In this document: positions 32,946 to 44,612 of the stretch, piece by piece
Layout: every line of letters begins with the position of its first letter
How positions within the stretch are numbered: the stretch's first letter is position 1
From: Ceratothoa steindachneri
Taxonomy: Eukaryota; Arthropoda; Malacostraca; Isopoda; Cymothoidae
Assembly: GCA_963969495.1 (NCBI GenBank)
Contig: OZ018330.1
Coordinates: 69,888,710 to 69,952,709 of the forward strand
Reading direction: 5' to 3'
DNA length: 64,000 nucleotides
Program-made: the position numbers and the translations under genes
Notes under the pieces: model-generated
Told to the model about the DNA's origin: nothing
Seen by the model: only the letters and a program-made list of their open reading frames with translations
Databases searched by the model: none

Positions 32946-33640
32946 AACGACGTTCATCGACGAAGATCGTACAAATAACCATATACATAGAGGCTTGCCA
33001 TAGAAAATTAGGGGTCCATCATCCAATCCTGTGTAAGTTACTTGAGTCTCAGGGTGCAAAATAGTAGAGCCTTGTACATGGAGTGCTTAGAGCCAGTCAA
33101 GAATGCGCCCCCAAATTGAAAAGGTATCGCGAGATGGATAAAAAGATTAAACAAAATGTAAGTGAATATAAAAATTGACAGATATTACACTGGATATTTG
33201 CGGGCTAACACATAATTTCACAAATGAAATGAAGTTTTCATTTAAAGAAAATAATGTTTATATTCTTTTAATAAAATACATTTTGATTACCTTTAAAATT
33301 TTATATTTGCTCTTGGGTGATGGCGAAGTGTCCTCGGCAGCGAATTATGAGCGGCAAAACGCCCTATACCCCACTAAAACTACCCGACATCTCACCCTTT
33401 TTAGGGCTTATTCAGCACTGGGGTCAGCCATTATTTTATCCACGAAGAATAGCGTCGGGGTGCAATGTGCTTTGGCATTTCGTCCAGTCAGGGTTCATCC
33501 CCAGCCAGAATACCCAAGCACACCCCTCACAAACTTCTTCCATGCACACCCAACATACACAATATCATTTACTTGCTCCCTAGTTACCTCTCTCTCTCTT
33601 TCAAACACTCATTAATATACCCCCCCCAACACACACCTTT
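32946..33640. other. Spacer with C-rich patches, no gene recognised
   Basis: ORF 33175-33615 (146 codons) has no recognisable domain; its C-terminal half is Pro/Thr/Ser-rich from a C-rich tract, and I do not support it as a gene. A poly-C/CA simple patch lies near 33618-33682. Confidence 0.5.
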
Positions 33641-34060
33641 TACTCTATTCTAGTTCTAATATTACCCCCCCCACACACACACATCTATCAAAGGCTTTGA
33701 TCAACATTTCCAAATTGCTCTCACTCTAGGCCACTAATACAAGGTCGTCAACACATACCAGCATAAATAGAATCCCTCCCTCAACATTCCTTATCAATAT
33801 CATATCCATTTCCTTCCTTCCCATTCGTACTTCGCTCAGTACTCAATCCATTAGCATATTAAACACCCATGGGGACATCACACAACCTTGTATTACCCCC
33901 TCCTTCCCGTTTGTCAAACCGGTCACTCTGGCTCTCTTTCAACTTAACGTAATCTCTGCTGCCCCAACGGTAAACAGATGTTTGAGTTAGCACACAGCGG
34001 GCGCCCGTGCGATCGAAGCTGCTACTTCTGCACCTCTCGCCACGATTTGACACTAGATCA
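33641..34060 (-). pseudogene. RTE-like reverse transcriptase fragment (catalytic region)
   Basis: Minus-strand mixed frames: 'ESQSDRFDKREG' near 33920, 'QGCVMSPWVFNMLMD'-type block near 33880-33850, 'VLSEVRMGRKEMD' near 33835, and 'LCVDDLVLVA' near 33750-33720, where the RT catalytic pair follows Val instead of the usual FADD. 'SNLEMLIKAFD' follows. The GCVMSPW block is typical of RTE-like RTs in invertebrates. Frame changes inactivate it. Confidence 0.65.
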
Positions 34061-34229
34061 CATTATCTTCGTCCCACCTGTGTCAATTCCTGTTTGTCTT
34101 CGGAACATTCAACTGGTTTCGCTCTTATATTTCATCTCTTACTCAATCTATTCATGCTGGAAATGATATATCTTGAAAGGTGAAGGTGCGTTTTACTGTT
34201 CCGCTGCAATGGTCGCTGTTTGGCACGCT

Positions 34230-34525
34230 TAAGTTTTCCATCTATCTCCACAGGGCACGCTCTCTCGTGCAAAGTTCCTGCTTTGCGACCTGCATTGGCC
34301 GCCCATTCGATACAGAATCGCCTTTAGGGTTCTTCATCTTATATCTAAAAGCTTAAATTCTGCAGCTCCAGTCTACCTCGTCTCCCTCACTGACAATATC
34401 TACTGCGATACGCTAATCCCCTTCATTTAGTGCTTCAGGCATGACTTAAACAACCACCTCTTTGAACGACCATGGCCTTGAAGAGCGTCATACAAAAAAT
34501 TCATATTATTATTATTATTACACAA
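34230..34525 (+). mobile_element. L2/Rex-type LINE 3' fragment with (ATT)n tail
   Basis: Plus strand, opposite to the RTE pieces on both sides. 'LHWPPIRYRIAFRVLHLISK' can be read near 34287-34350, the conserved C-terminal block (LHWLPVRYRI...K) of L2/Rex/CR1-group RTs, followed by 'SLNSAAPVYLVSLTDN'. The fragment ends in 'attattattattatta' at 34504-34521, a common 3' tail of such LINEs. It probably inserted into the RTE relic. Confidence 0.7.
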
Positions 34526-34769
34526 ATATAAGGTTTATCCATAATCTACCCGATCTAACTCCACCTTATTTATCCGTCAGTTATCCTTCTTATCCACATA
34601 ATCCAAAAATTTCCATACACCTTTCCTACTACACTTATCAGACTTACACTCCCTCTAATTGTTGCATTCGCCTTTCTCCTCTTAATGATTATACAACAAC
34701 AGTATCACAACATTGTTTCAGTCCCCAGGCACTCATTCACTTTGAAATGTCATATAATATAGCCATCAG

Positions 34770-36010
34770 ACCCATTCCATAACACAATTACCACCACCAT
34801 TTAACATCTTAGCGACTATATCATCTACTTCAGGTGTCTTCCCATTTTCAAACCTCTCACAGCACTATTAACCTACTAAATGCTTACTTCTTCTATACCA
34901 CGATATATCATCTGGCCTACACATAGCCTGTTCACACATACTATATTCTTTTTTTCGTTTGAAACCTTTGCCACTACCTTCTACAGCAACTTTTAGTTGC
35001 TATCCGGGCCCTCATTCATCTACCCATATTATTCATTTGCTGCTTTCTTACTCTGGTTAATGTGTCGTTTTATTTTTTCCTTTCGTTTCCTACGTATTGA
35101 TCCGTATTTCCCTCTTATTCGCATTTGGACTATTAATTATTTGCAGGTATGCTTCCGTTTGCATTCCACTGCACAATCATCACCACGTTTTAACATTTCA
35201 ACAAGTCTAGCTGCTTTCCCAGTTTTCAGACGTCTCACTTAATTCAATACCTCTTGCACGCTTACTTCTTCTATATTTTCATTCAGCACCCGGTTTACAC
35301 CCACCAAACTAATTATATTCATATTCGTGTCATCTTCTAAACTTTCTCTTTTTATTCTTTCTTCCTTTCCACCTTCCCCACGTCTTTTGATCCCTGAACC
35401 AATCAATTTAACCTTACAAAACCCAATCAAATCCTTGGACATTCCTATACTTATATCTCTTACAGCTTTAACATCAAATACATCTCACATTATATTTTTG
35501 CTTACTAGGCAAATCCTAGTGATGAACAAACGTGTTTGCCCCACGCAAGTCTCTTTCAGCCTACAGCTCTACCACCCTCTCTGCATTTTATTTCCCTCCA
35601 GGTACACCAAAATCTGTAGTTTCATCACTCATTTTATCACCGTTTCTCCCTTTCATATATCCTACTACCATTAACCAATGCCCCTTCCCAATTACACCCA
35701 CCACAGGTCCCAAGTAATTCATGAATCAATGCTTACACACTTTCATTTCTATCACTACGGCAACGCAGTTTCATCCTTGAAAATCTCAACTTCCCCCCAT
35801 AATTCTCGAGCTCCTACGTCCATACCCAACCATTAAATCATGCCACTTCTCACTCGAGATCATTTCCCCGCCCTATTTAATTTCACAATCTGATCACACC
35901 TCATTCACTCCATCTCTTGCAAACTCTTCCTTCCCTTTCATGTTTGTCTTACAGAGAGAAAGCATCTACAATCTCCGTTTCAACCAAATTGAGTACCATT
36001 TACCTTTTTC
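34770..36010 (-). pseudogene. RTE-like LINE relic with two copies of the RT N-terminal region
   Basis: The minus strand is purine-rich. Two separate segments read the same RT start: 'EEVSI' then 'VNSAVRGLKMGRHLK' near 34900-34830, and 'EEVSVQEVLNEVRRLKTGKAA' (mixed frames) near 35265-35200 followed by 'LVEMLKRGDDCAVEC'. This is the region before RT motif 1 (L-K-x-G-K-x-P-G-x-D...EMLK). Two copies in tandem mean either a local duplication or two independent insertions. 35300-36010 is probably the degraded endonuclease side, but no catalytic residues were read. Confidence 0.55.
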
Positions 36011-38085
36011 CAACATCACATATACATCTCACATCTCACATCCCCACCCCCTCCTCCTTCTATTCGATTCACACATTGATGCGGACAGACTAATTTGCAT
36101 GAATCGAGGAGATCCGTGACAGCCTCGCCCATTACTGCCATTGCGTATGGTGCCGCTTCCAGGCCACCGCCCTATAGACGGGGTTAGTCGCCTTTTAGGA
36201 CACGTATATGGGTATTCTTCGTGCCCCATCTTCTCATTTATATTAAAACCATACAAATCATCAAAAGAAATAATGTGAGAAAACCTATAACCAATTTTAT
36301 CTTTTTGACGTAATCAGGTAGTGGAATTTAACGGTGAAATGGGCAGAGAAATTCTTGCCAATTTGGGTCCGCCATATGGCTAATATGGTCAAAGGATCTT
36401 CTCACTCTCTTGATAAAGTATGTGAAACGCTGAACCCGAACCATATTGAAAACTAACCGGCGCTCACCAGCGAGGTCATAGGGCTAATCGAAAAACACGA
36501 GAAGCCGAAGGAACACGAATGAAAGAGAAAAGGAATCGAGAGTAACAACAAGAATTCTCAGTCGTCAGTGGCGCGACAGGGACGTCTAAACTTTGGAACC
36601 TTAGAACAAAGGCCAACATTACATGGCTGATCATGTGCTATTTCTGTTTTTTTTGGGGGGAAGGGGAAGCAATTATCGCACATATTTGTGATATAAGTCT
36701 ACAGATTTACATATGTATGTATCCCCTAAATAACTTAAACGCACCTTTGAAGATAATGAAGGAGTATTCAAAGGAGACCGAGTCTTTGAGAGGACACGCA
36801 GACCATCAACACTGCATCGATTCTTTTTGTACCTTCATGAAGAGAGGGAGGGGCTACTAAATGAGTGGTGTTTGTTTATTCATGCTTAAGGGTAGACGAA
36901 TTCTTCATTGTCTTAATTTTAGTGGCTACATCCTAAAATATACATATATTTGCAGATTTAATCATCTCACTATCACCGTGCAATCTAAGTGAATTTACAA
37001 GCGAAGCCATTTCGAAATAATTTAAGAAAAATGTGCGACCCAAATTGAAGCGACAAATTAATATAGATATATTGGAGTCCCCTAATCCAGCCCTAAGGGG
37101 GCGTATAACCTCATTAAATTCAATTAAAGTTTAATGCCAGTTACCTTAGAGAGAAAGTGAAAAGTTGTTTCCGATATTTTTTGGTTTAAATGATGCAATA
37201 GCAATGACCAATCTAAAACCTGTCATGAAGAGATGTCGGTTAAAATTTTTTAAAGATAAAATCAATTAATTACTAAATTAGGACGAGTGAATGGGACAAC
37301 CATGAACTTTAAGATGAGAGGAAAACTAGAGTCAGAGGACGCCATTCGATGATTAAAAAAGGCATAAAATTAACTTCGATAGAGCGCATTATCCAGATAA
37401 AATTGGAACTGAAAAGGTACTGCTTAAATTAGTGAAGGAATTTTTTAAAAAATAGACTTTGTCGACACTCTTGAATTAATTGTGGGTAACCTGGACTCAC
37501 CAGGTGCTGCACTGAATTTTTTTCTTTTGTGGACAGATCTGAGGTAGAGACAAAAAATCTGAAAAACAAAACAAAACAAAGCTGTCTCACTAAGGAAGTA
37601 AGATACACGAGTCATCAGAGAAGGAATTTAAGTATATCAAGTAGCATAAACAATTAATTCCCATTTCCCCATTGATTCAAAGGAGAAAGGGAAAATGTTT
37701 CCTCTTCGATAAAATTGAAAAAAAAGGGAAAAAACTCGACAAAACAAGAAAATTGCGAGAATCGGAAAAATCTCATTTCGAAATTAAAATCTATTGTTCC
37801 ACTTGTTGTTATTTGATGGTTAGTAACTCAAAAAGAACCAGTTAATTAGAGGAGGTGAGGGAGGGGTTAAGGGAGAAGACACTATTTGCTCAAGATACAA
37901 ATGTAATCAAATATATTTCGCTTATGAAAACTTCTTTCAGAAGGATATCGATGTATTTTTAAAAGGAAATAAAAAAAGACGAGAAAATTATGTTCTCACC
38001 AATAATCACATTCGTTTCACAAATGAATGATTGATAGTAGAATTAACAGTTTAAGTTGGGATCTAAGCTAAGGGTTGCTTCAGCC
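36011..38085. other. Spacer, no gene recognised
   Basis: A GC-rich patch at 36070-36240 contains a 75-codon minus ORF without motif and may be the 5' part of the RTE relic. 36260-38080 is AT-rich with no ORF worth supporting. Confidence 0.5.
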
Positions 38086-38225
<140 letters not shown>

Positions 38226-38429
38226 TGACCATTGTTTGAAATTCTTATATTGTGACATACAAATATGTTTACTTGCTGATTATTAAAGTTTTAGGTTGAA
38301 GGCCGATTCAAGAGAGTTGCGCCCTCTCCCTATCATATAATATACTTAAAATGAGTAAGAGTTTCACCGCGCGCGCCTCACAGTTTACGCTCATGTGTGA
38401 CTGAACGTTAGTTATAAGCGATCAACGTT

Positions 38430-39522
38430 GTAGCCACAGAAACAGATCGAGCGTCTTATCTATAACTCTTATATTTTAAGACAGCCAGCTAGGATCTGAC
38501 ACAAGTGGTTCAGCTCTATCCTTTCCGGTGAGGAAAATATCTATTGCCCTTCGGAGCTTATAAAAGCTAAACAGGACTTTACCTCAGCTGAGCCACCTCA
38601 CTGCTGTGTGATAAGGCAAGTCACAGAATTCAGAATCAATTTCTTGAAGAAAAGCTTGAAACTGCCGGTGATGAAGTGCATGACCCCGAATGAAGTTCAC
38701 TGTAGAAACGACTGGTTTCTGTACGCAAGAAATATCTAAGTCTTTCCCACGGAGTGATGTTGATGTATAATGCAGTGCATAAACATAGCACTTGGGAGTT
38801 GTATATCTTCCAATTTAGCCCTAATCTGCCCCACCAGACCCATCCTCACACCAGCAATATTTTTTCCTTCATCAACTGTAACACACCGAAGCTGATTCTA
38901 TTAAAGGTTACAGTCTTGCAAAGTCTTCTCTACTTACATGAAAATGTCTTCTCCAGTTGTTCCGTGCATGCTACAAACCGATGCCAACTTTTCAGTGATC
39001 TGAAAGTCCAAATTAACTCCACGAATGAACAGGAGAAGTTGTGACGAGCTCGAAAGATCAATTGCGTATCTGTCGCACTATGTTCTCTCCAAGTTCTTCT
39101 GTTCTCCGCATAACAGAATTTGCTGAAAGACTGATCCTTGCAAACATATTGGCTTTCTCAGGACACAAGTCTTTTGCCTCTTCCATTATACACTCTTTGA
39201 TGAAGTTGCCGTGAGTGAAAGGTTTTCCTCGCTCTGCCATCTTATGCACTATTTTGCAACTTGTTCGAGTGACAGATTCATTTGTTTCAGCAAACACTCT
39301 TGTGAAGACTTTTGAGATTCCAAACTACGTTTCATGAACTCAAATTTCTAAGAACGCACATTTCCAGGAAACTTCGAATATGTTGACAATTTTTTTGTTT
39401 CATAGTGACGCCGAAGATTGTACTCATTCAAAACGGCAAAACTTTCGTTGCATATTACTCAACTAGCCTTCTTCACTGAAAAGACGACACTCAACATCCA
39501 CTTTTCTTTTTCTAGTAGCCAT
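38430..39522 (-). pseudogene. hAT-type (ZBED/GTF2IRD2-like) transposase relic
   Basis: The minus-strand ATG at 39522 opens 'MATRKRKVDVECRLFSEE' then a stop. The clean segment 39297-39058 reads 'ESVTRTSCKIVHKMAERGKP', 'FIKECIMEEAKDLCPEKANM' and 'ISLSANSVMRRTEELG', hallmarks of the hAT-derived ZBED/GTF2IRD2/FAM200 proteins. Continuing with frame changes: 'LLLFIRGVNLDFQITEKLAS' near 39040-38980, 'CVTVDEGKNIAGV' near 38875 (second catalytic Asp region of hAT), and 'MFMHCIIHQ' near 38780. The first-Asp block (DESTD) between 39057 and 39040 is missing, and the C-terminal dimerisation region was not found. It lacks an intact BED zinc finger. Confidence 0.75.
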
Positions 39523-39578
39523 AACGATGGGTAAAGAAAATAGGATCTGAAAATCATAAACAGTTGCTTAGAATTTTC

Positions 39579-39703
<125 letters not shown>

Positions 39704-40031
39704 CTCACAAAGTAGCACGTAAGGTTCGCAATGAATGCAATGTCCCGCAGGGAAAATGAAAAAGATGTTTCCAAGTACTTTCGAACTTATTCAGTTCATT
39801 CTGCATATATAAGCTAGTAATCTCCCTATTTATACTATCGCTTTATCCGTTAATCGTTTTAACCCTTTTTACTCTGTTCTTGACTCTTTCTTGCCTCTCG
39901 GTTTGACCTTGCTACCTGTTATAGCTAAATCTTAATATGAATTTACCCATCCCTCTTCTACTTCCACATTGGTGATTTCTTGTCTTAGAGGCGGTCCTTT
40001 ATCTTTTATTAGCTTATATATACCCTTATTA

Positions 40032-40032
<1 letters not shown>

Positions 40033-40096
<64 letters not shown>
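40033..40096. repeat. (TA)n array
   Basis: About 60 bases of TA, followed within 10 bases by a GA-rich tract. Confidence 0.97.
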
Positions 40097-40099
<3 letters not shown>

Positions 40100-40104
40100 T
40101 GAGG

Positions 40105-40165
40105 GAGAGTGTGAGAGAGAAAGGAATAGAAAGAGAAAGAAAGAGAGGAGTGAAAGAGAGAGAGA
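40105..40165. repeat. GA-rich tract next to a LINE 3' end
   Basis: Imperfect GA/GAAA repeats ending in 'gagagagattgtgtgttacaagg'. It is the third GA tract in the window that meets the 3' end of a LINE-C-type element ('gttacaagg...'). Confidence 0.85.
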
Positions 40166-41514
40166 TTGTGTGTTACAAGGAAAAGAAGTGCCTCAAAATT
40201 TCTTGTGAACCATACCGATGAGGCACCGTATAGGAAAGCCTATCATAAGTATTAGTGAAAGTATAGCAAAAAATTAAGACTCCCCACCCACTTTCCACCC
40301 ACAATATGTGGGCATAGAAAATTGAAGAATTAGCTAAGCATGTTGAAAGATGAGCATACTTATGAATTTCGATAGAAAGGATGAGATATTTCGGTGGATT
40401 CCTTTGGAAAATTTTGCTCAGGCAGCAGCACCTTATCAAGTTGCTTCTTGAACTCGTTCATAGTAAAGCTATTTACTACAGCAACAGGAAGCCGATCCCA
40501 GTATTCGACTATACTGTACTTGAAGAAGTTTTTCACCAGTCTAGTCCAAAACCCCGGTTACTCCAGCTTCTAAGCATGGTTCCGTGTCCTATTATGATTT
40601 AGAGTGAACAACTTCGTATGATCAAATTCCTCGAAACCTCGAAGAATCTTGAATACTTCTATCAATTGTACACGCAGTCTCCGGTCCTTTAGAAAAAAGA
40701 GGCCCAGCTCCCGTAAACTTGTCCGATAGTTCTTGTTTCTTATCGATGGCAATAGTTTGTTACCCGGGCTTGCACCCTTTCCAAGCTCTGGATGTCCTTT
40801 CAAAGACTTGGGAACCAGAACTCCAGCGCCTAACCAACGAGTTGTAAAGTTTATTCCGGAAGGTGAATTGTCTCATTATGTAGCTTAACAAGCGCTGGGC
40901 TTTCTTCTCAACCTCAACACATTGCTTGTAGAACTTCAAGTATTTGCTAATAAGTACCCCTTAAGTCCTTTTCCACCTCTGTGGACTTTAGTTTTTTTGC
41001 TTTTTCGAGTGTAATAGGACTCTGGATTCGCATATGCAATGTGCATTACTTTGTACTTGTCCAAGTTGAAAGGGGCATCTGCCACACGTATGACCAATCG
41101 TTTCCTCGGCGTAGATCGTTATAGATCATTTCCACGTCTTCAGGCAACACTACGCATCCCCTCATTGTAGTGTCGTTCGCAAACCTGGCGATTATGCTCA
41201 TCATTTCTACATCTAGATCATTGGTGAGGATGATGAACAGGAGGGGGCCGATGACTGAGACCTGTGGAACTCCGCTATTGATCAATTGACATTCAGACGC
41301 ATGTCCACCCTTTACAAACCTCTTCCGCCTGCTTGATAGTCAGAACGAGGTTAAAGAATTTGGCGAGGGAAGGGGCGCTACTTATTCTTTAACTTCCCAA
41401 AACACCCTTAAGAAAAAGGCATCTGGTACTAACGACTTGGACGCATTCAGCTTTCCCAGCTTTGTAGTAACCTCTTGATCATTGGTGTTTAGTTCCTCTA
41501 AAAGAACGGCTGCT
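40166..41514 (-). pseudogene. LINE-C-like reverse transcriptase fragment
   Basis: Minus strand, 5'-truncated. The N-terminal edge reads 'EVTTKLGKLNASKSLVPDAF' near 41480-41415 (RT motif 1 region; family SKSPGPD). ORF 41285-41046 has 'GVPQVSVIGPLLFIILTND' and 'ARFANDTTM', where the catalytic FADD reads FAND. The C-terminal region reads 'LLPSIRNKNYRTSLRELGLF' and 'IEVFKILRGFEEFDH' near 40740-40620. The 3' end is at 'gtgtgttacaagg' by the GA tract. It abuts the 3' end of LINE-A copy 2 at about 41515, so one inserted into or beside the other. Confidence 0.75.
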
Positions 41515-43056
41515 GCTACAAGCGATATAAGCATAGTCAGTCTTGGGTTTGAAGACGAGTGTTTGTCTACTTCGAGTTTAAACGAATCAACTGTAGTGTA
41601 GTCAATGACCTTACTGGGGTAGACCATTCCATATGTTGACAATTCGGTTATAGAAACTTCTTTAGACTCGTGCGAGTTAAACACTTTACCTATAATTTTA
41701 TAACCGTTTTTCCTTGTGTAATTAGATCGGTCGATTATAAAATACGTGTTTATATCTCTTTGGTAGTAAGGGCACCGGGCTTAAACACAATGTTCCAGAA
41801 GAGGCCGGAATAAAAATTAGTAGAGAGTAAGTATTACTTCTTTCGATTTTTACTCAAATGTCCTTCCTATAAAGCCGATTATTTTGTTCGCCTTCTTGGT
41901 AACTTCTGTGCATTGTTGACTGAGTTTTTGGATACTCGATACTGTTACTCCTAAATCTGTTTCCATGTCCACGCATTTTACTCATGTTCCATTTATTGAA
42001 TAGGATGATTTTTTATTTTGATTTACTATGTGGTGCCCCTTGCATTTATACGCGTTAAGCACATTTGCCAAGTTTGGGCCAAACGTGATAACGTGTCTCA
42101 ATTATATTGCATATCTTCTACTTTCTTATGTTAGTTCACAGCATTGACGATTTTTGTATTGTACGCGTACTTTGAAATTATGCATGTCATACCTTCATCA
42201 ATGACGTTAATGTAGAATTAAAAGAGGACAGGCCGTAAAACTGAGCAGTGGGGGACCCTGCTAGTTACTTTGAGCCATTAAGACGTTTTGTCATTTATGA
42301 CTATCTGCCTTCTTAGACCTTTGTGAGGAAATTTGTCAAAGGCCTTCTGGAAATCAAGATATAAGATATTAACGGCTTTATTCTCATCTTATAGATTAAG
42401 AATATCGTGGAAGCAATCTAAAAGGTTCGAGAGGCAAAAACCTTTGTTACGGAAGCCATGCTGAGTGTCTTTAAGAATGTTGCTTGCCTACAAATTGCCT
42501 CCAAAATTGCAATCAACTGAGGTTATGCTAATTGGGCGAGAGTTACCAGGTATATATTTGCTACTTTTTTTAAATATTAGTGTTACATTAGCGAACTCCC
42601 ATTTGCCTGTCTGCAAAGATCTAGTAAAAACAGTGTAAGTGGTTTGAAAAACTTATTCCTAGCTTCTTTTAGAAGTGTTGGTGAGATAGTGTCGGGCCCT
42701 ACTGATTTGTTTGAGTTAAGCTCTCTTAAAATTTTAGCACATTGTTTTCAATTACGATGAAGGGATAATACTTAGGTTTTCTATAATGAATACTGATCCC
42801 CGTACTCATCCACTAATTGTCCAATTGTTGATGTTTCTACGCTTTTCTTCCTGATATAGCAATAGAATTCTTAGGGTTTTTAAATTTTGATTCGATATGT
42901 ATATTTCCATGGCATTTTTACTTTTCTTGATTAACATTTTGACTTTGCACCGAAGGCTTATAAAATTCTTTCGTTCATCTTCATTATTCTTAGCAAGTAA
43001 ACAGTCCGCGATATCTTTGGTCCAACAATTGGGTTTATCATGATGTACTGGACGTC
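41515..43056 (-). pseudogene. LINE-A copy 2: linker, reverse transcriptase, C-terminus
   Basis: The linker is open: 'HHDKPNCWTKDIADCLLAKN' near 43045-42985 and 'SKNAMEIYISNQNLK' near 42925-42875. RT patches in shifting frames: 'DTQHGFRNKGFCLSNLLD' near 42475-42420, 'ILYLDFQKAFDKFPHKGLR' near 42370-42315 (motif A region), 'CSVLRPVLF' near 42250, and a degraded catalytic box around 'SKYAYNTKIV' near 42170 (family FADDTK). The C-terminus reads 'LGVTVSSIQKLSQQCTEVTK' near 41960-41900 and 'SHESKEVS' near 41675. It is inactive. The same C-terminal SHES block occurs in LINE-A copy 1. Confidence 0.75.
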
Positions 43057-43431
43057 TACGAGGGGCGGTCAATAAGTTTTGCAATTCGGATATAATGAAA
43101 AGAGATATGAGGAAAAGTGTTTTATCATTTTTTAATATAACTACCCTCGACTTCAAAGCACTTGCGCCACTTGTCCCTGAGGTTTCGAATTCCCAACAAC
43201 CAGAAATCTCCCGACTGCTGTTCATTCCACTCCTTGACGGGGAGCTGGACATCTTCAGTCTTCGACTGACCTTCGAACAGGTAGCACGTGTTTCATAGAG
43301 CTCTCAGTCTGTTGATCTATTTTTCAGATTTTTCTACAGTTTTTTTTTTTCTCACCACAATCAGCGAAAGCTAAGTTGCTCTTCTTTTTTTTCTTATTAC
43401 TACTTAAGTTCTTTCTTCGTTTGAATAAGTG

Positions 43432-44589
43432 ATGGAGTTTGGGGATGAAAGTGAGCATGAGTGTCGGAATGTATGCATTGGTTGTGGTGTATTAGGTGAG
43501 GGGTATACATGTGTTGTATGTGGGCTGCGTGAATGCATTGTAGATTTAGAGGGGATGGGAAGGCAGGATTTGGACAGGATATGTAGGCTGGAGGGGTTAG
43601 TTGCTGAGCTCAGGAGGGAACTTAGTGTTAGGCCTAGAGCTGGGAATAGGTTAGGTGGTGAGGTAGGCCAGTTAGATGTTTCAGGTGAAGGTAGAGGGCC
43701 GGTTGAGGAGGTAGGATATGATAGTTCTAGTAATAGTGAAGTTAGCCCACTTAGATTAGTTAGAAATAGGCCTAGTGAGGATGGGGGACAGTGGAGAGTG
43801 GTTAGGAAACGTAATGCTAGGGAGGCTTCTCCTGTTCTTTGTGAGAATAGGGTTGCCTCTGTTGAGGTTGTTAGCCATGGGGAGAATAGGTGTGTGAGTC
43901 AGAGGGACACAGAACCTATTAGCTTGACTAATAGATTCAGTGCCCTAAGAGAGGAAGTAACTGGAAGTGATATGACTGATGGGGGTGGGGGTGGAGTTCG
44001 AGTGACTGGTAGTTTGAATGAGAATAGGAGTGGGGATGGAGTTAGGTCTGTGGGGGTAAGGAATAGGAGTCTGACTGAAGTGCTTGTGATGGGTGATTCA
44101 CGAGTTAGATATTTAGATAGGAAGTTGAATTTAAGTAGATTGAATTGTTTGAGGGTGTGTTTGCCGGGTGCTGGAGTGAGAGATCTGTCGGATAGGTATG
44201 AAAAGCTGGTGTCTGGCTGTGCAAGGGATGCGGTTGTGATTACACATGTAGGAGTGAATGATGTGAAGAAAGTGGGTGCATGTGAGTTACGTGAGAGGTA
44301 CAAGAGGTTGATTGAAAAGGTGAAAGAAAGTAGAATGAAAGGTGTTGTGACAGGTGTGCTTCCAAGAATGGATGTTGAGGTAGAATGGATGTCTCGTGCA
44401 ATTGGGCTGAATGATTATGTGAGGAGGATGTGTGAGATGGAAGGTGTCATGTTTGTGGATGTGTGGGATAGGTTTGTTGGAAGGAAAGAAATGTATGCGA
44501 TGGATGGGATGCATTTGAGTAGGAGGGGGGTAGATGTGTTGTGGGAGGAGTATGATCATGTTATTAAGTCTTTGCGGGCGGGAAACTAG
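43432..44589 (+). CDS. LINE-B ORF1, zinc-cluster/SGNH esterase protein
   Basis: Open reading frame of 385 residues from the ATG at 43432 (the upstream GTG adds one codon). The N-terminus has a cysteine cluster 'CIGCGVLGEGYTCVVCGLREC' read in parts (C-x2-C...C-x2-C-x4-C, residues about 17-38), like the zinc/PHD-type motif of CR1-group ORF1. Residues 40-210 are low in predicted structure and rich in Arg/Gly/Ser. The SGNH hydrolase domain covers about 215-370: block I 'VMGDSRVRYL' with catalytic Ser near 222, block III 'THVGVNDVKK' near 270-280 with Asn, and block V 'MDGMHLSRRG' near 356-365 with Asp and His. All triad positions are present. Such esterases occur in ORF1 of CR1/L2 LINEs; substrate unknown. 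Opposite-strand ORFs are shadows. Confidence 0.88.
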   Translation: MEFGDESEHECRNVCIGCGVLGEGYTCVVCGLRECIVDLEGMGRQDLDRICRLEGLVAELRRELSVRPRAGNRLGGEVGQLDVSGEGRGPVEEVGYDSSSNSEVSPLRLVRNRPSEDGGQWRVVRKRNAREASPVLCENRVASVEVVSHGENRCVSQRDTEPISLTNRFSALREEVTGSDMTDGGGGGVRVTGSLNENRSGDGVRSVGVRNRSLTEVLVMGDSRVRYLDRKLNLSRLNCLRVCLPGAGVRDLSDRYEKLVSGCARDAVVITHVGVNDVKKVGACELRERYKRLIEKVKESRMKGVVTGVLPRMDVEVEWMSRAIGLNDYVRRMCEMEGVMFVDVWDRFVGRKEMYAMDGMHLSRRGVDVLWEEYDHVIKSLRAGN

Positions 44590-44612
44590 ATACTAATAGT
44601 GGTCAACGAATT

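Noticed and set aside
33175..33615. 146-codon plus-strand ORF
   Set aside because: No recognisable domain, low-complexity C-terminal half, and surrounded by repeat debris; one ORF of this length is expected by chance in 64 kb on six frames.
44287..44559. Minus-strand ORFs of 90 and 134 codons opposite LINE-B ORF1
   Set aside because: Shadow frames of the G-rich, C-poor ORF1; His/Pro/Thr-rich with no motif.
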